Assembly (NCBI GenBank): GCA_037178625.1
Contig: CM074146.1
Coordinates: forward strand, 124,001 to 188,000
Reading direction: 5' to 3'
DNA: 64,000 nucleotides
From: Skeletonema tropicum
Lineage: Eukaryota > Bacillariophyta > Thalassiosirophyceae > Thalassiosirales > Thalassiosiraceae
Below, one piece after another: positions 1 through 10,005 of this stretch. The notes below the pieces were generated by a model that searched no databases, was not told where the DNA came from, and worked only from the letters and a program-made list of their open reading frames with translations. Both the position numbers and the translations under genes were made by a program. Each line of letters begins with the position of its first letter. The first letter of the stretch is position 1.

Positions 1-2
1 AA

Positions 3-503
3 ACTGATGAGGAACGTGAGAAACTGATGATGAAACGAATAAAGGCAAATGATCCGGTTGCGATGTTATATCAAGGAAACGTAGAAAAAAAGGAAGGAAA
101 TTATGATGCTGCATTTGGGTTGTTTTCAAAGGCTGCTGAATTGGGAGATGTGGAGGCGCATTTTTGGCTGTCACAATCGTATCAGGATGGCCTAGGTGTT
201 GACGAGGATTGGGGGAAGCAAATATATCATCTGGAAGAGGCAGCTATCGGAGGGCATCCCCAAGCTAGGCATTTTCTTGGAATCTATGAGATGGGAGATA
301 ACGGCAATATCGAGAGAGGACTGAAACATTTCCTCATCGCTGCCGCACAAGGAGCAGATAGATCAATCAAATCCCTGATGGACATGTTTAAGCAGGGGTA
401 TGTGAGCAAAGAGGACCTTGCTACCGCTCTTCGTGCGCATCAGGCCGCTGTAGATGCAATGAAGAGTCCACAGAGGGAGGCAGCCGAAGACTACGGGAAG
501 TGA
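3..503 (+). CDS. Sel1-repeat protein, C-terminal part (5' end outside window)
   Basis: The frame is open from the window edge, so the ATG at 27 is probably not the true start. The visible part holds about three Sel1-like helical repeats, with motifs such as AAELGDVEAHF, AAIGGHPQARHFLG and AAAQGADRS. It ends in a conserved tail, KSPQREAAE. Sel1 repeats are alpha-solenoid protein-binding units. In the diatom family I recognise, they follow an N-terminal MYND and a RING-like zinc domain. A spliced paralog lies at 10006-10821 on the minus strand, and broken copies lie at 49800-50870 and 58728-58780. This copy has no insertion at the position where the 10-kb paralog carries an intron, so it serves as an empty-site reference. 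The substrate or partner is unknown. Confidence 0.85.
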   Translation, partial: TDEEREKLMMKRIKANDPVAMLYQGNVEKKEGNYDAAFGLFSKAAELGDVEAHFWLSQSYQDGLGVDEDWGKQIYHLEEAAIGGHPQARHFLGIYEMGDNGNIERGLKHFLIAAAQGADRSIKSLMDMFKQGYVSKEDLATALRAHQAAVDAMKSPQREAAEDYGK

Positions 504-938
504 AGGGCATTCTTACAAAAGTGAATAGGCAAAATTACGTTGAATAATTTTGACGGATTTATGAATTCGGACACGTTTTGCACCATTGGACAACTTCTTG
601 ATCGCCGCCTGTGTAGACGATCTCGTCATCGTCTTGCACCTCTGTGTATATTGGATTCACTTACTTTGAACTTGCACTTTTTTAAGAGTAGCCGTTTTGA
701 TGCAACTGACATCATCCTCATCTATCTATCATGCCGTACTATAAATTATTATTATCATGCTCGATGCAACGAACTGTTTTACAAGAAATCGCACGCAACA
801 TACAAACGACGGGCGCAGGCAAACTGCCACTTTCGCGTAATAATCTATCAAATTTCACCCCATCTAAAACACTTCTTGGAGTACAATAAATTCATAATAT
901 ACAAATAACAAAAGAAGGGATAAAAACCCATTTTAGAT
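504..938. other. intergenic, nothing recognised
   Basis: Downstream flank of the Sel1 gene. A 122-codon open frame (540-908) has no recognisable motif and starts without a usual ATG, so I treat it as chance. Confidence 0.6.
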
Positions 939-940
939 TA

Positions 941-1139
941 CTACACATTCGGGATCAATTTATTTTTTTTACACCTTTGGGTAGATTTTTTACATCTCGA
1001 TCTACTGTAGGAATAGTATAAAAGATTTTTTACATACGATTTTTGCTTTTACTAGCGGTCGTACTATTCCTACAGTAGATCAAGATGTAAAAAATCTACC
1101 CAAAGGTGTAAAAAAAATAAATTGATCCCGAATGTGTAG
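941..1139. mobile_element. TA-flanked MITE with 78-bp inverted arms
   Basis: The arms at about 941-1018 and 1062-1139 are near-perfect inverted repeats around a 43-bp spacer. The ends read CTACACATTCGGGATCA and its complement. A TA dinucleotide flanks each side (939-940, 1140-1141), as expected for a Tc1/mariner-type target duplication. There is no coding capacity. It lies 70 bp upstream of the next gene and could form a hairpin in any transcript crossing it. Confidence 0.75.
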
Positions 1140-1209
1140 TATTCAAAAGGGTAAAAATGAAGGAAGGGGTCCATTTTAACACTTCTCAAGAAAATCAAGA
1201 CCAAAAATA

Positions 1210-2067
1210 ATGGCCGTTGCAGCGATGGATGGCCATGTACTTTTGTGCAACAACGGCAACGGTCACCGGCTTTGTGTTGTGCTCACAACTAACAACTTCC
1301 TACAACATACTCACATCATCATATTATATTGTACACCTACTTGGACGATGACCATGCAGAGACGGACAAAGGCAAACAAGCAGCAGCAAACTGCATCAGC
1401 TGCCAAGGCTTCCAAAAAACACATCTCCTCATTCTCCTACAACCATGCCAAATCATCTCTAAAGAAGACTAAATCTGCCAAGAAGAAGAAAAACAGCTTG
1501 AGCTACAGTTTGAGCTACGACACTACTACCGATGATGATCCATTAATCTTTGTCGATGATGATTTTGAACCAAATAATGTTTCTACTGACACAACAGATG
1601 ATGATCCATTAATCTTTGTGGATGATGATGTTAATCCAGCATCCTCTTCGGATTTGACAGTATCCACCACCACCACCATGGATGATGTTTCACCACAACC
1701 ATCAATGACATATCTTAAAATGTCAGGTGTAGATATTGCAGAAATCAAGGCGAAGGAATCCTTAGAATCTCAACCACCACCACCTTCATCTTCATCATTG
1801 CTACTACTTGATAATGATAATGATGCAGTTGCTTACGAGAGTAATAATTTGGGTGGTGTTATTGGAGTAGCAGTGGTGGCTGTTGGTATTATACTTGTGT
1901 TTACGGTGGTAAAAAGAGCGAGGCATCGATATTACTACAGGCAGCAACTAAATAAAAATAAAAGTCGAAGAGGAGATGGAGGAGAAGAAGTAGTAGTTAG
2001 TACTGATTTGGATTTGGAGGATGCTGTGGGTAATGGAAGTGATAGTGATGTTGTGTCGAGTGTATAG
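1210..2067 (+). CDS. acidic single-pass membrane protein, unknown function
   Basis: A 285-codon frame that I do not recognise. A lysine-rich stretch (about residues 50-95) is followed by two copies of an acidic motif, TTDDDPLIFVDDD (about 104-142). Next come Ser/Thr/Pro-rich low-complexity sequence and one strongly hydrophobic segment near residues 213-234 (GGVIGVAVVAVGIILVFTVV), then basic RHRYYYR. The last 40 residues are acidic. The positive-inside rule would place the C-terminal tail in the cytosol. There is no clear signal peptide. The ATG at 1348, after which the composition becomes typical for this protein, is an alternative start. The repeated motif and transmembrane segment argue for a real protein, but low complexity makes homology hard to judge. 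Confidence 0.55.
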   Translation: MAVAAMDGHVLLCNNGNGHRLCVVLTTNNFLQHTHIIILYCTPTWTMTMQRRTKANKQQQTASAAKASKKHISSFSYNHAKSSLKKTKSAKKKKNSLSYSLSYDTTTDDDPLIFVDDDFEPNNVSTDTTDDDPLIFVDDDVNPASSSDLTVSTTTTMDDVSPQPSMTYLKMSGVDIAEIKAKESLESQPPPPSSSSLLLLDNDNDAVAYESNNLGGVIGVAVVAVGIILVFTVVKRARHRYYYRQQLNKNKSRRGDGGEEVVVSTDLDLEDAVGNGSDSDVVSSV

Positions 2068-2577
2068 AGTGCAGCTGCTGACCAAGCTACATGCTGTAAT
2101 TACTAATAAGTGTAGCAAAGGGATGTGAAGAGTGACTTTGGGATAACATATAAGTTACTTGTTATATAGCAGTGCACACGTCCTTCTATTATTTGTTGTC
2201 GCTGGAGACATTGCCTGTATCAATAAGTAAATGTACGATAATGATGAACCTTATTCGACGCTTTTTGGCACTCCGAGTTTGCGTTTTTGCTCTAGAGTTT
2301 CAGCGCTCATGAACTAAAGTTTAAGAAGCGAGGCCATAACTTATTACATACACAGCAAAAGAAGTGTAATCAGAAGTGGCAACAACATGATCTTGATCAC
2401 AATGCTTTCAAAGTAACCCTTTGCAGCACTCTCCTGCAGTCGTGTTCTAACTCGACTCGACGGTCTTATCAGTCTAGGAACTTCATATTCAGCTTACAAG
2501 TTCAATCTAAAATGACTATTAGATCCCTCTTGCTTCGGCGACGTTAATTTACAGGCACGTCAAATGAGAAGCGGGTT
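2068..2577. repeat. copy of a Sel1-gene 3' flank
   Basis: About 2155-2430 matches 9755-10040, the 3' flank and last codons of the minus-strand Sel1 gene. Shared stretches include AGCAGTGCACA, GTAAATGTACGAT and GCCATAACTTATTACA. It is a diverged leftover of a duplicated Sel1 gene end. No complete gene is seen here. Confidence 0.6.
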
Positions 2578-3286
2578 GGGAGCTGATCCTCAGCCATCCA
2601 CTTGAAGTTGGGAAAGCAGAAACTGTCTTTTACGTCACTGTGACTTTTACTGATGAAAGGCCTTTCCCTTCTAGAAATCTGAAGAATGTGAATGCCGCTC
2701 TGTCTTCTCTTTCTCTCTTTCTTTCAAGTATACCCCAGCCCAATGTTTTTCCGTTGAAAATTCAACCGTCAGCAATCGGCTGGATCTTGTGTATCTATGA
2801 ATCGTTGAATCTTGTCCACAGCGTAGGCACTACTGCCACCATCCAATGCTGTTGGCATGCAGTTGAGCTGGGCAAGGCTTTGTGATGGCAAGAGTTCCGA
2901 CAGATGTCACTGTGTGCGAGAGAGCCAGGGACGCTGCACGACAAATGTTCACCCCACAGCTCCCTGATCATCTTGCCTACTAGACTCAAAATCAAAAACA
3001 TCGTCCTTTCCTACTCTGTCGCCACCAACACCACTGCCCTCACCTCTTCTGCCACAACCCAGAACCACAAAACAGCAGCACACCACCCACAACAACACAT
3101 CATGAAAAAGCACTATCATCTATCATACCCCAAACACCGCACTTTCTATCATAATACTCAAGTGGGGGTCTTCTCCATCTTCCATCATGATTACTATCTT
3201 CTCCATCTTCCATCTCCTGCTCCATCTCTTTCTCTGAAATCTCCACACTAGAGCGTATCTGGGACACTGGACAGATCCCCACTCAA

Positions 3287-5122
3287 ATGCTTTGGGTTGT
3301 GGTCGTTTTAATCCCCAAGGGTTCCGGGGGATATCGGGGCATTGGACTACTTGACCCAATGTGGAAGGTAATTGAATGTCTTATTGACGATAGGTTGAAT
3401 GAGATCCAGTTTCATGACTGCTTGCATGGCTTCGTGCGGAAGAGGGGCTGCGGCACAGCGGTCCTCGAGGCCAAGCTTTTGCAGCAGCTCACATATCTGC
3501 GGCAGACTCCCTTGTTCGGTGTCTTTATTGATCTGAAGAAGGCGTATGATGCTATGGATAGGGACCGGTGCATTCAAATCTTGAAGGGATATGGGGCAGG
3601 GGACAAGGCTATGAGGCTGATTTGCAATTTTTGGGATGAGGCCTCGATGGTCTGCCGAGCGCAGGGTCGATATGGCCGGATCTTTAAGGCTGGCCGTGGG
3701 GTCACCCAGGGCGGCCCCCTGTCCCCAAAGATCTTCAACGTCATGGTAGATGCGATCGTCCGGGAATGGCTACGTCAGGTGCTGGGAGAGGAATATTCGC
3801 TGCCGGAGGTAGAGATAGATGGGATTGTCAGGCTTTTCACTGCATTGTTCTACGCGGATGATGGATACATTGCATCAACCGATGCAGAGCTTTTGCAACG
3901 ATCTGTGGATGTTCTTACTGATTTATTTGATCGGGTTGGCCTCAAGACCAACGTGTCAAAAACGAAAGTTATGACGTGTGTGGATGCGAGGATTAGGGTT
4001 CGGCAATCCGATGAGGTGTACTACAACACGCGGCATGGTTTCAGGACTAGAGAGGAGTGGAAGCGGCGGCGGGTGGAGTGCGATAAATGTGGTATGGAAC
4101 TATCTGCAGCCTCACTGAACTCGCATTTGGAGACGCAACACGGTGTGTTTCGATCAAGGGTGTTGAATCGGGACTTTCTATTGAATGATGGAGAGCCGGA
4201 GACATATACTGCGCATGCCAGCTTTGGCGGGAGTTTTTTCTGCCCTGTGCCAGCGTGCCAGGAAGCCACTGATTGTTTCAACACTGCGTGGGCTCTTCGT
4301 CGGCACTTCCGTGATCGTCACCCGCGGGACTATGTGGACGTCGAGGGATCTGGAGTCTTCCCGAAGTGTCATCTCTGCAATATGCAGACTGACCCACGGA
4401 GGGCTGCCAGACACGAGAGGTCAGAGTTCTGTCGGACGGGGAGGGAGAGGATAGTGCAAACTAATGCGGCTATTGCAAACCAGCGGGCTCTTGAAGTTGG
4501 CTTCACGGCGTATGGAGAGGACCTCGAACGGGTGGAGGTGTTTAAGTATCTTGGTCGGCTCATGTCGATGGATGATACTGACACGCAGGCGATCCGGAGT
4601 AATCTGACCAAGGCCCGAAAGGCGTGGAAAATGATATCTCGTCTCCTGCGTAGCGAGAACATGAAACCCAGGGTTTGCGGTATGTTTTTTAAGGCAGTCG
4701 TGCAGGCAGTGCTTTTGTATGGGAGTGAGACTTGGGTATTGACGGATTCGGCGTTGCGGTGTCTGGAAGGCTTCTATTATCGAGCTGCTTGCCGCATGGC
4801 ACGCAGGAATCGACCTAAGAAGAACGAACGGACTGGAGAGTGGAGGTATCCGGATAAGAAGGAGTTATTTGAGGAGGTTGGGCTGTATACTTTGACGGAG
4901 TACATCGAAAAGCGGAGAAAGACTATTGGGGCATACATCAGGGACCGCCCGATTCTGGATCTTTGTAGGGATGGTGAGAGACAACGTGGTACCAGCAAAC
5001 ACCGATGGTGGTGGGAGCAGCCATATGAGGCGGACCCGGAGAGGGAAGAGGATGCCTCTTCTATTGTATCTGGAGCCGCGTCTGAGGTGGAATCTCTGTT
5101 GTCTGTCGAGGATAGTGCATAA
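3287..5122 (+). CDS. reverse transcriptase with three internal zinc fingers (non-LTR type, 5'-truncated)
   Basis: A 611-codon intact frame. RT blocks are visible: LIPKGSGGYRGIGLL (residues 9-22), the palm motif FIDLKKAYDAMD (80-91, catalytic Asp 82), QGGPLSPKIFN (141-151) and FYADD (188-192). After the palm come three zinc-binding units: C2H2 at about 265-285, C2H2 at about 319-345 and a C2HC-like unit at about 361-382. A thumb and connection region follows, with YLGRLMS and LLYGSETWVL. The frame stays open upstream of the ATG (about 3230-3286, reading ...IWDTGQIP), so the start is probably not original. No endonuclease or RNase H domain is seen. I recall similar RT-zinc-finger proteins in diatoms and other protists. 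Its position inside terminal inverted repeats is unusual. Confidence 0.8.
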   Translation: MLWVVVVLIPKGSGGYRGIGLLDPMWKVIECLIDDRLNEIQFHDCLHGFVRKRGCGTAVLEAKLLQQLTYLRQTPLFGVFIDLKKAYDAMDRDRCIQILKGYGAGDKAMRLICNFWDEASMVCRAQGRYGRIFKAGRGVTQGGPLSPKIFNVMVDAIVREWLRQVLGEEYSLPEVEIDGIVRLFTALFYADDGYIASTDAELLQRSVDVLTDLFDRVGLKTNVSKTKVMTCVDARIRVRQSDEVYYNTRHGFRTREEWKRRRVECDKCGMELSAASLNSHLETQHGVFRSRVLNRDFLLNDGEPETYTAHASFGGSFFCPVPACQEATDCFNTAWALRRHFRDRHPRDYVDVEGSGVFPKCHLCNMQTDPRRAARHERSEFCRTGRERIVQTNAAIANQRALEVGFTAYGEDLERVEVFKYLGRLMSMDDTDTQAIRSNLTKARKAWKMISRLLRSENMKPRVCGMFFKAVVQAVLLYGSETWVLTDSALRCLEGFYYRAACRMARRNRPKKNERTGEWRYPDKKELFEEVGLYTLTEYIEKRRKTIGAYIRDRPILDLCRDGERQRGTSKHRWWWEQPYEADPEREEDASSIVSGAASEVESLLSVEDSA

Positions 5123-6284
5123 AGGGGTTGGCTAGCTGGATCTTCACGTGTGGGGTTTAGTATAGTCTTTTATTTCTATAACAGCAAGCGCCTAGGGGTT
5201 GCATGAGCACTGCCCGCGGACTTGTTAGTCCATTCGTTGGGAAAGACGTGTAATGCCCGAAGGCCAAGTTACACACACACACTAGAGCGTTCCCTCCAAG
5301 CTGTAGTCACTCTAGCACTATGTCTCCTCCGATTACTCTCCTTTTCTGTGTCCCTTACGGAAATCAATGCGTTTGAGAGAACGCTAAGTATGTTCACATG
5401 AAGATGTCCTGGTGCCTCTGAGCTCTGAGTGCCAAGCGTCCCAACACGAGGACGAACTAGGTGGATGAATCTTTGTGCACAATGCAACTTCGCATATGCT
5501 GCAGGCATATCATACCTTCTTCCGCTGATTATCAGTGCTGGAACATAATGCACCAGATGAACAGACATTCAAAGATTGGTTACAGCAAGCTACAAGTGAC
5601 ATAAGAAGAGGTAGCATTGGCCTGAAACTTTCTCGTATAAAAGTTCGTGTGTGGACAATCAAATCCTTATTGATTTCTTGTGTGGTGGATGAATCCAAAA
5701 AAGCATCGAGCTTCTTCAACGAGTCTTTCATTTGTGGCTCGGTTTCTATCTCATTCATGAAATGATACAACCAATTCAGTATCGTGGATATGAGGCACAC
5801 TGTACTACATCAATACTTCGATAGTCGAGTAGGACGCACAACAGCAGAGCTTCAGTGCTTCGTGTCCGGCTTCTTAGGAATTTGACGTCATCACTCCCAG
5901 CATCTTTACCAGTCCTAATCCAACGCTTCATCGGGTCATCCTCTCGCTTCGGCTACGTTGACTTCTTCTAGTTAGTTTGACCTTCGGGTACTCGCATTGA
6001 TTGTATGACTTTTGACAGATAATTCTCATGTAAGAAAGATCTAGACAAAGACACGGGGTATCCCACTCTTCCCTGTCCTTCAAAGGCTTGTTAATGCATT
6101 CCAAGTCCATGTTCAGTATTACTAAATGACTTCATCAAATCCACCACCAAGAAAGTTTGCTGCTTGTCTTCGTCATTGAAGGAGCCAGAAGCGTTTCCAG
6201 CCCGCCGGCTGTGCAAAGATGATGCCGTGTATTGTGACGTGGGGCTGTTGGTGGAGGACAAGATAGAGAGGAGATGAGAGGAGC
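5123..6284. other. non-coding interior of the inverted-repeat element
   Basis: Between the RT stop and the right inverted repeat. Several short open frames exist on both strands, but none shows a recognisable motif or composition. Confidence 0.5.
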
Positions 6285-6382
6285 TCTAAAAGGGAAAGGC
6301 CTTTCATCAGTAAAAGTCACAGTGACGTGAAAGACAGTTTCTGCTTTCCCAACTTCAAGTGGATGGCTGAGGATCAGCTCCC

Positions 6383-6719
6383 GAGCGTGGTCGCCACCTC
6401 GCGTTGGGATCCATGAGAGGAGGCCTGCAAGAAATGGTCAATTTGGGAGTCCTGACTACTTCAACTCTGATCGGAACTCAAGTTTGCGTCGAAGAAGAAG
6501 CGGTTTCTCCGGTAGTAGGGTTTTTGATGAGAACCGAACCCCGAGAGATTGGGCTTGATCATCGAGAGAACTGGAGAGACCCGAACTCCAAGTTCGGTAG
6601 GGCTATCGATGATCACTACATAGATGATTTACGTGAGTTGCTTCCATAATTTATATGCGATTGCCTGGCCAGATTCTTTGGAAGCTGTAGAGAATATAGC
6701 GAAGAGAGAGTTTTTTTCT
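6383..6719. repeat. dispersed repeat B, copy 1
   Basis: Starts GAGCGTGGTCGCC immediately after the right inverted repeat of the RT element and ends at GAGAGAGTTTTTTTC. About 98% of it recurs at 8331-8661. One copy has a 4-bp difference near its end. Possible coding content is not convincing. Confidence 0.75.
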
Positions 6720-8035
6720 GTGCCACTCTCCGCTTTGTGCGGAGCAAGAAGGGGTGGGCAGGGGTCGTGTGATCAAGAGGGGTGGGCAGGATTATTGTCC
6801 TCAGGAGACTCCGCTGGCTGCTGGAATTTCATCAGTTTTGGCAAGTGAAGGGACTTGACGCCCTCGCATAGATTCATTATCACATCAGGATCTACGCCTC
6901 GAATGCAAGGTGCCTACGGCTAGAAAATAGTTGGGTCGATTTCAGTATGTCTGTGACGGAGACTCGCTTTAGAGATGGTAATCTACGCTCATCGAACCAT
7001 CGACACGATGAGCCATCTCTGGTTTTCATGTAGACTTGTTGGAAGGAATGGACACACCTTGCCCAGGGATTGCTGACTATCATAATGCATCTCTGGAGGA
7101 ATGGAACCATGTTGCGGGAAGGATGAAGATACTGAGGGGAGAGTCAGGTCGTTCATCATTCACGGATCGATGATGTGTTAACAGTTTGAGAAGGTCTATC
7201 TCTCAAACATCGTAAATTGGGACCTGCATTAAAGACTTAGGCAAGGGGGAATACAGACAATAACAGCAATGTCTTTATGCAGAAGGGGTAGGACGAAGTA
7301 GATCGTTTCTATCGCGGTGGAATCGGTAGTGTTGACAAATAGTTGGTTTGACGACAGCCAGCTATTTGAGGTGAAACTCCGGGCCGGGATGAGCATTACG
7401 CCCCCTGGTTGCGGAACTCCTCGCGTGGAAAGTCGAGAAGGAAGTGGGGTTGGTCAAACAACCATGACTGATTAAGATTGAATCCAAGCCGACCTCAAGA
7501 GCCCGTTCCCTCCTCTGCGCGTTCGACGCCCAACGCTGCATGGGGGATAAATCTACGCAAGGGAGTTCTGGGGTTGTGCCACACTGTATCATGATGCCGA
7601 ACACTATACCTCTCTTTGATGTGGTGTTGGTTTATCACCGCGCTTATCCTCCAAAGCATGTGATACAGTGTATGACAATGGATGCAATAGTGTGATCTGT
7701 GGTTAGTCTTGGCAACATGGGGGTTGATAGCATCCCAGTACTGACCATCACTAGGGAGGAGCCGTAGGTAATGGGAGAGACACCATGTGTCTTTTACCGA
7801 GGCTACTTTGCTGCTGGAGATCGTTGAGTATTGCGACAGATGATACGCTCAGCTTGAGAGGAAGATTGCTGAAATCATTCTCAACGGCTACCGAAGTGAG
7901 CATATGAAATCTGCGCGATCTATCAATCAAACGCTTTCGGAAGATGATAGTCCTAAGTCCCTTGGCCTGGAGGATGGAAAGGTTATCATCAGGACTTGTC
8001 GTTATCTATTGTGCAGAGCAAGAAGGGGTGGAGGT
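6720..8035. other. non-coding stretch between repeats B and C
   Basis: No gene recognised. A short motif, AGCAAGAAGGGGTGG, occurs at about 6745 and again at about 8017. This suggests that repeat modules B and C were once joined through it. Confidence 0.45.
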
Positions 8036-8327
8036 GCCTGCCCTACGTCACGGTACCCTGCGACATTGTTGGGCATGTTTGTTATAGAGACGTCTCCCTG
8101 TCTAATTCAGGCCAGGATGAGCAACACGTCCCCCTGGTTGTGAACTAACTATGACTATGGCATGTTCGCAATGAGTTCGTGTGAGCTGGCAATACCAGCC
8201 ATGTGGACTACTGGAGGTGTATTTGGGTGCGACCCTGACACACTTTTTGCCCTTCATACGATTGCATAATAACAGTAGTTAGGATTCCTTTTGACTATTT
8301 ATGAAGCCTGAGGACTTTATGATCCCA
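8036..8327. repeat. dispersed repeat C, copy 1 (second copy 8681-8972)
   Basis: A 292-bp block starting TGCCTGCCCTACGTCACGG and ending TTTATGATCCC, almost identical to 8681-8972. The two copies bracket repeat B copy 2 as direct repeats. Confidence 0.8.
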
Positions 8328-8330
8328 GAG

Positions 8331-8661
8331 CGTGGTCGCCACCTCGCGTTGGGATCCATGAGAGGAGGCCTGCAAGAAATGGTCAATATTGGGAGTCCTG
8401 ACTACTTCAACTCTGATCGGAACTCAAGTTTGCGTCGAAGAAGAAGCGGTTTCTCCGGTAGTAGGGTTTTTGATGAGAACCGAACCCCGAGAGATTGGGC
8501 TTGATCATCGAGAGAACTGGAGAGACCCGAACTCCAAGTTCGGTAGGGCTATCGATGATCACTAGATGATTTACGTGAGTTGCTTCCATAATTTATATGC
8601 GATTGCCTGGCCAGATTCTTTGGAAGCTGTAGAGAATATAGCGAAGAGAGAGTTTTTTTCT
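8331..8661. repeat. dispersed repeat B, copy 2
   Basis: Near-identical to 6383-6719 and enclosed by the two C repeats. It is followed by a short C-rich stretch (8661-8680) before C copy 2. Confidence 0.75.
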
Positions 8662-8680
8662 CCCACCCACCCTCCCTTGG

Positions 8681-8972
8681 TGCCTGCCCTACGTCACGGT
8701 ACCCTGCGACATTGTTGGGCATGTTTGTTATAGAGACGTCTCCCTGTCTAATTCAGGCCAGGATGAGCAACACGTCCCCCTGGTTATGAACTAACTATGA
8801 CTATGGCATGTTCGCAATGAGTTCGTGTGAGCTGGCAATACCAGCCATGTGGACTACTGGAGGTGTATTTGGGTGCGACCCTGACACACTTTTTGCCCTT
8901 CATACGATTGCATAATAACAGTAGTTAGGATTCCTTTTGACTATTTATGAAGCCTGAGGACTTTATGATCCC
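8681..8972. repeat. dispersed repeat C, copy 2
   Basis: Direct repeat of 8036-8327; differences are single bases. Confidence 0.8.
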
Positions 8973-8987
8973 CGCACACATACAATA

Positions 8988-9549
8988 CAGTCGAGTAGCA
9001 CGAACAGTACCCGGGGGGGGGGTACAGAAATTTTGGCTAGGCTGAGTTCTGGGGGGGGGGTACAACTCGAAAATCACCACCTCAATGTCGACACCACCAC
9101 CACATAATGTCGGAGGACTTTGCACATGCTACTACTATGAATTGCATCTTATGTACTACTGAATTAAACGAAGCACTGGAGTGACAGTCCGTTCCATTCA
9201 TACAAGTGCAATGAATTCCAAACATACTACAAGACTGTGAAGAAAAACAGTAAACTAACTTGCGTCAAATGCAAGTCTGCTGTAGGGAACAAGATGTGCT
9301 CAAGCAAAATGTGCAAGAAATGTTGTCTTCAAGCATGACGTTCCCTGTGCTCAACACAAAAGAAAGAAGTAGTAAGGTATTCATTAAGATAGATTTGTGT
9401 TCAATGGTCCTACATAACGCAAGCGAGCGTTTACCTACTAAGAGCCCACAATTATGTCGATGAGGGGGGTACAAAACTTTACCCTAGGCTGAGATTTGGA
9501 GGGGGGGTACAAGCAAAGTTAGGGGGGTACTGTTCGTGCTACTCGACTG
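8988..9549. mobile_element. 562-bp Tc1-like MITE
   Basis: The ends are inverted repeats of CAGTCGAGTAGCACGAACAG and a few further bases, flanked by TA (8986-8987 and 9550-9551). The CAGT start with a TA duplication is typical of Tc1/mariner-type elements. Subterminal G-runs followed by TAC, plus a TTTTGGCTAGGCTGAG-like sequence, occur near both ends. A related single end lies at 15015-15100. There is no transposase gene inside. Confidence 0.8.
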
Positions 9550-9754
9550 TATGCCATGGTGATGCATGGTGTGGAGCTGCGCGCCAGCTGCCAGCTGCGA
9601 CCTGCGACTGATTCATGGGCGCGCCAAGATTGAGATGGACATCTTCTCAAGTTGATGTTTTTACTCCCACCTCCTACCGCCTTCGCTGGCTGGAAACAAA
9701 GTTGCGGCTGCGGCTTTGACTTTGTGTTGAGTCGGTTAGCATAATCTATGTTAC

Positions 9755-10005
9755 TGGATTATATATTAGCAGTGCACATCGTCTATTGTCGCCTGCGACA
9801 TGGCCTGTATCATAATAGACTGAGCGAGTAAATGTACGATGATGAGCTCGATCTTTTTCAAAGCTTTGGCACTCCCAGTTTGCGTTTGCTGCTTGTCTAG
9901 CTCCACTTTTAGGTAGATGGCAATCATTTACTAACGATCAGAAGGGAGACCATAACTTATTACAGCAAACAAGTGTAATCAACTGGGAGAATTGGCAACA
10001 TCATC
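9755..10005. repeat. 3' flank of the Sel1 gene, repeated at 2155-2405
   Basis: Downstream region of the minus-strand Sel1 gene, homologous to about 2155-2405. It contains no separate gene. The stretch 9550-9754 to its left is unremarkable apart from GGGCGCGCC at about 9616, also seen at about 58943. Confidence 0.6.

Larger units (their letters stand above)
2578..6382. mobile_element. 3.8-kb element with 98-bp terminal inverted repeats enclosing an RT gene
   Basis: Left repeat 2578-2675 and right repeat 6285-6382 are inverted copies starting GGGAGCTGATCCTCAGCC, with two differences that I count. Inside lie a zinc-finger reverse transcriptase (3287-5122) and about 1.1 kb of sequence without recognisable genes. 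No clear target-site duplication is visible at the outer edges. Long inverted repeats are typical of DNA transposons, not of non-LTR retrotransposons. The RT was therefore probably captured or inserted, or the repeats flank a composite unit. Confidence 0.65.

Noticed and set aside
540..908. 122-codon open frame downstream of the first Sel1 gene
   Set aside because: No motif, no usual ATG start, AT-rich composition. Probably chance.
8036..8972. C-B-C arrangement as a TRIM (miniature LTR element)
   Set aside because: The direct repeats do not show TG...CA ends plus target duplication, and no primer site or polypurine tract fits next to them.
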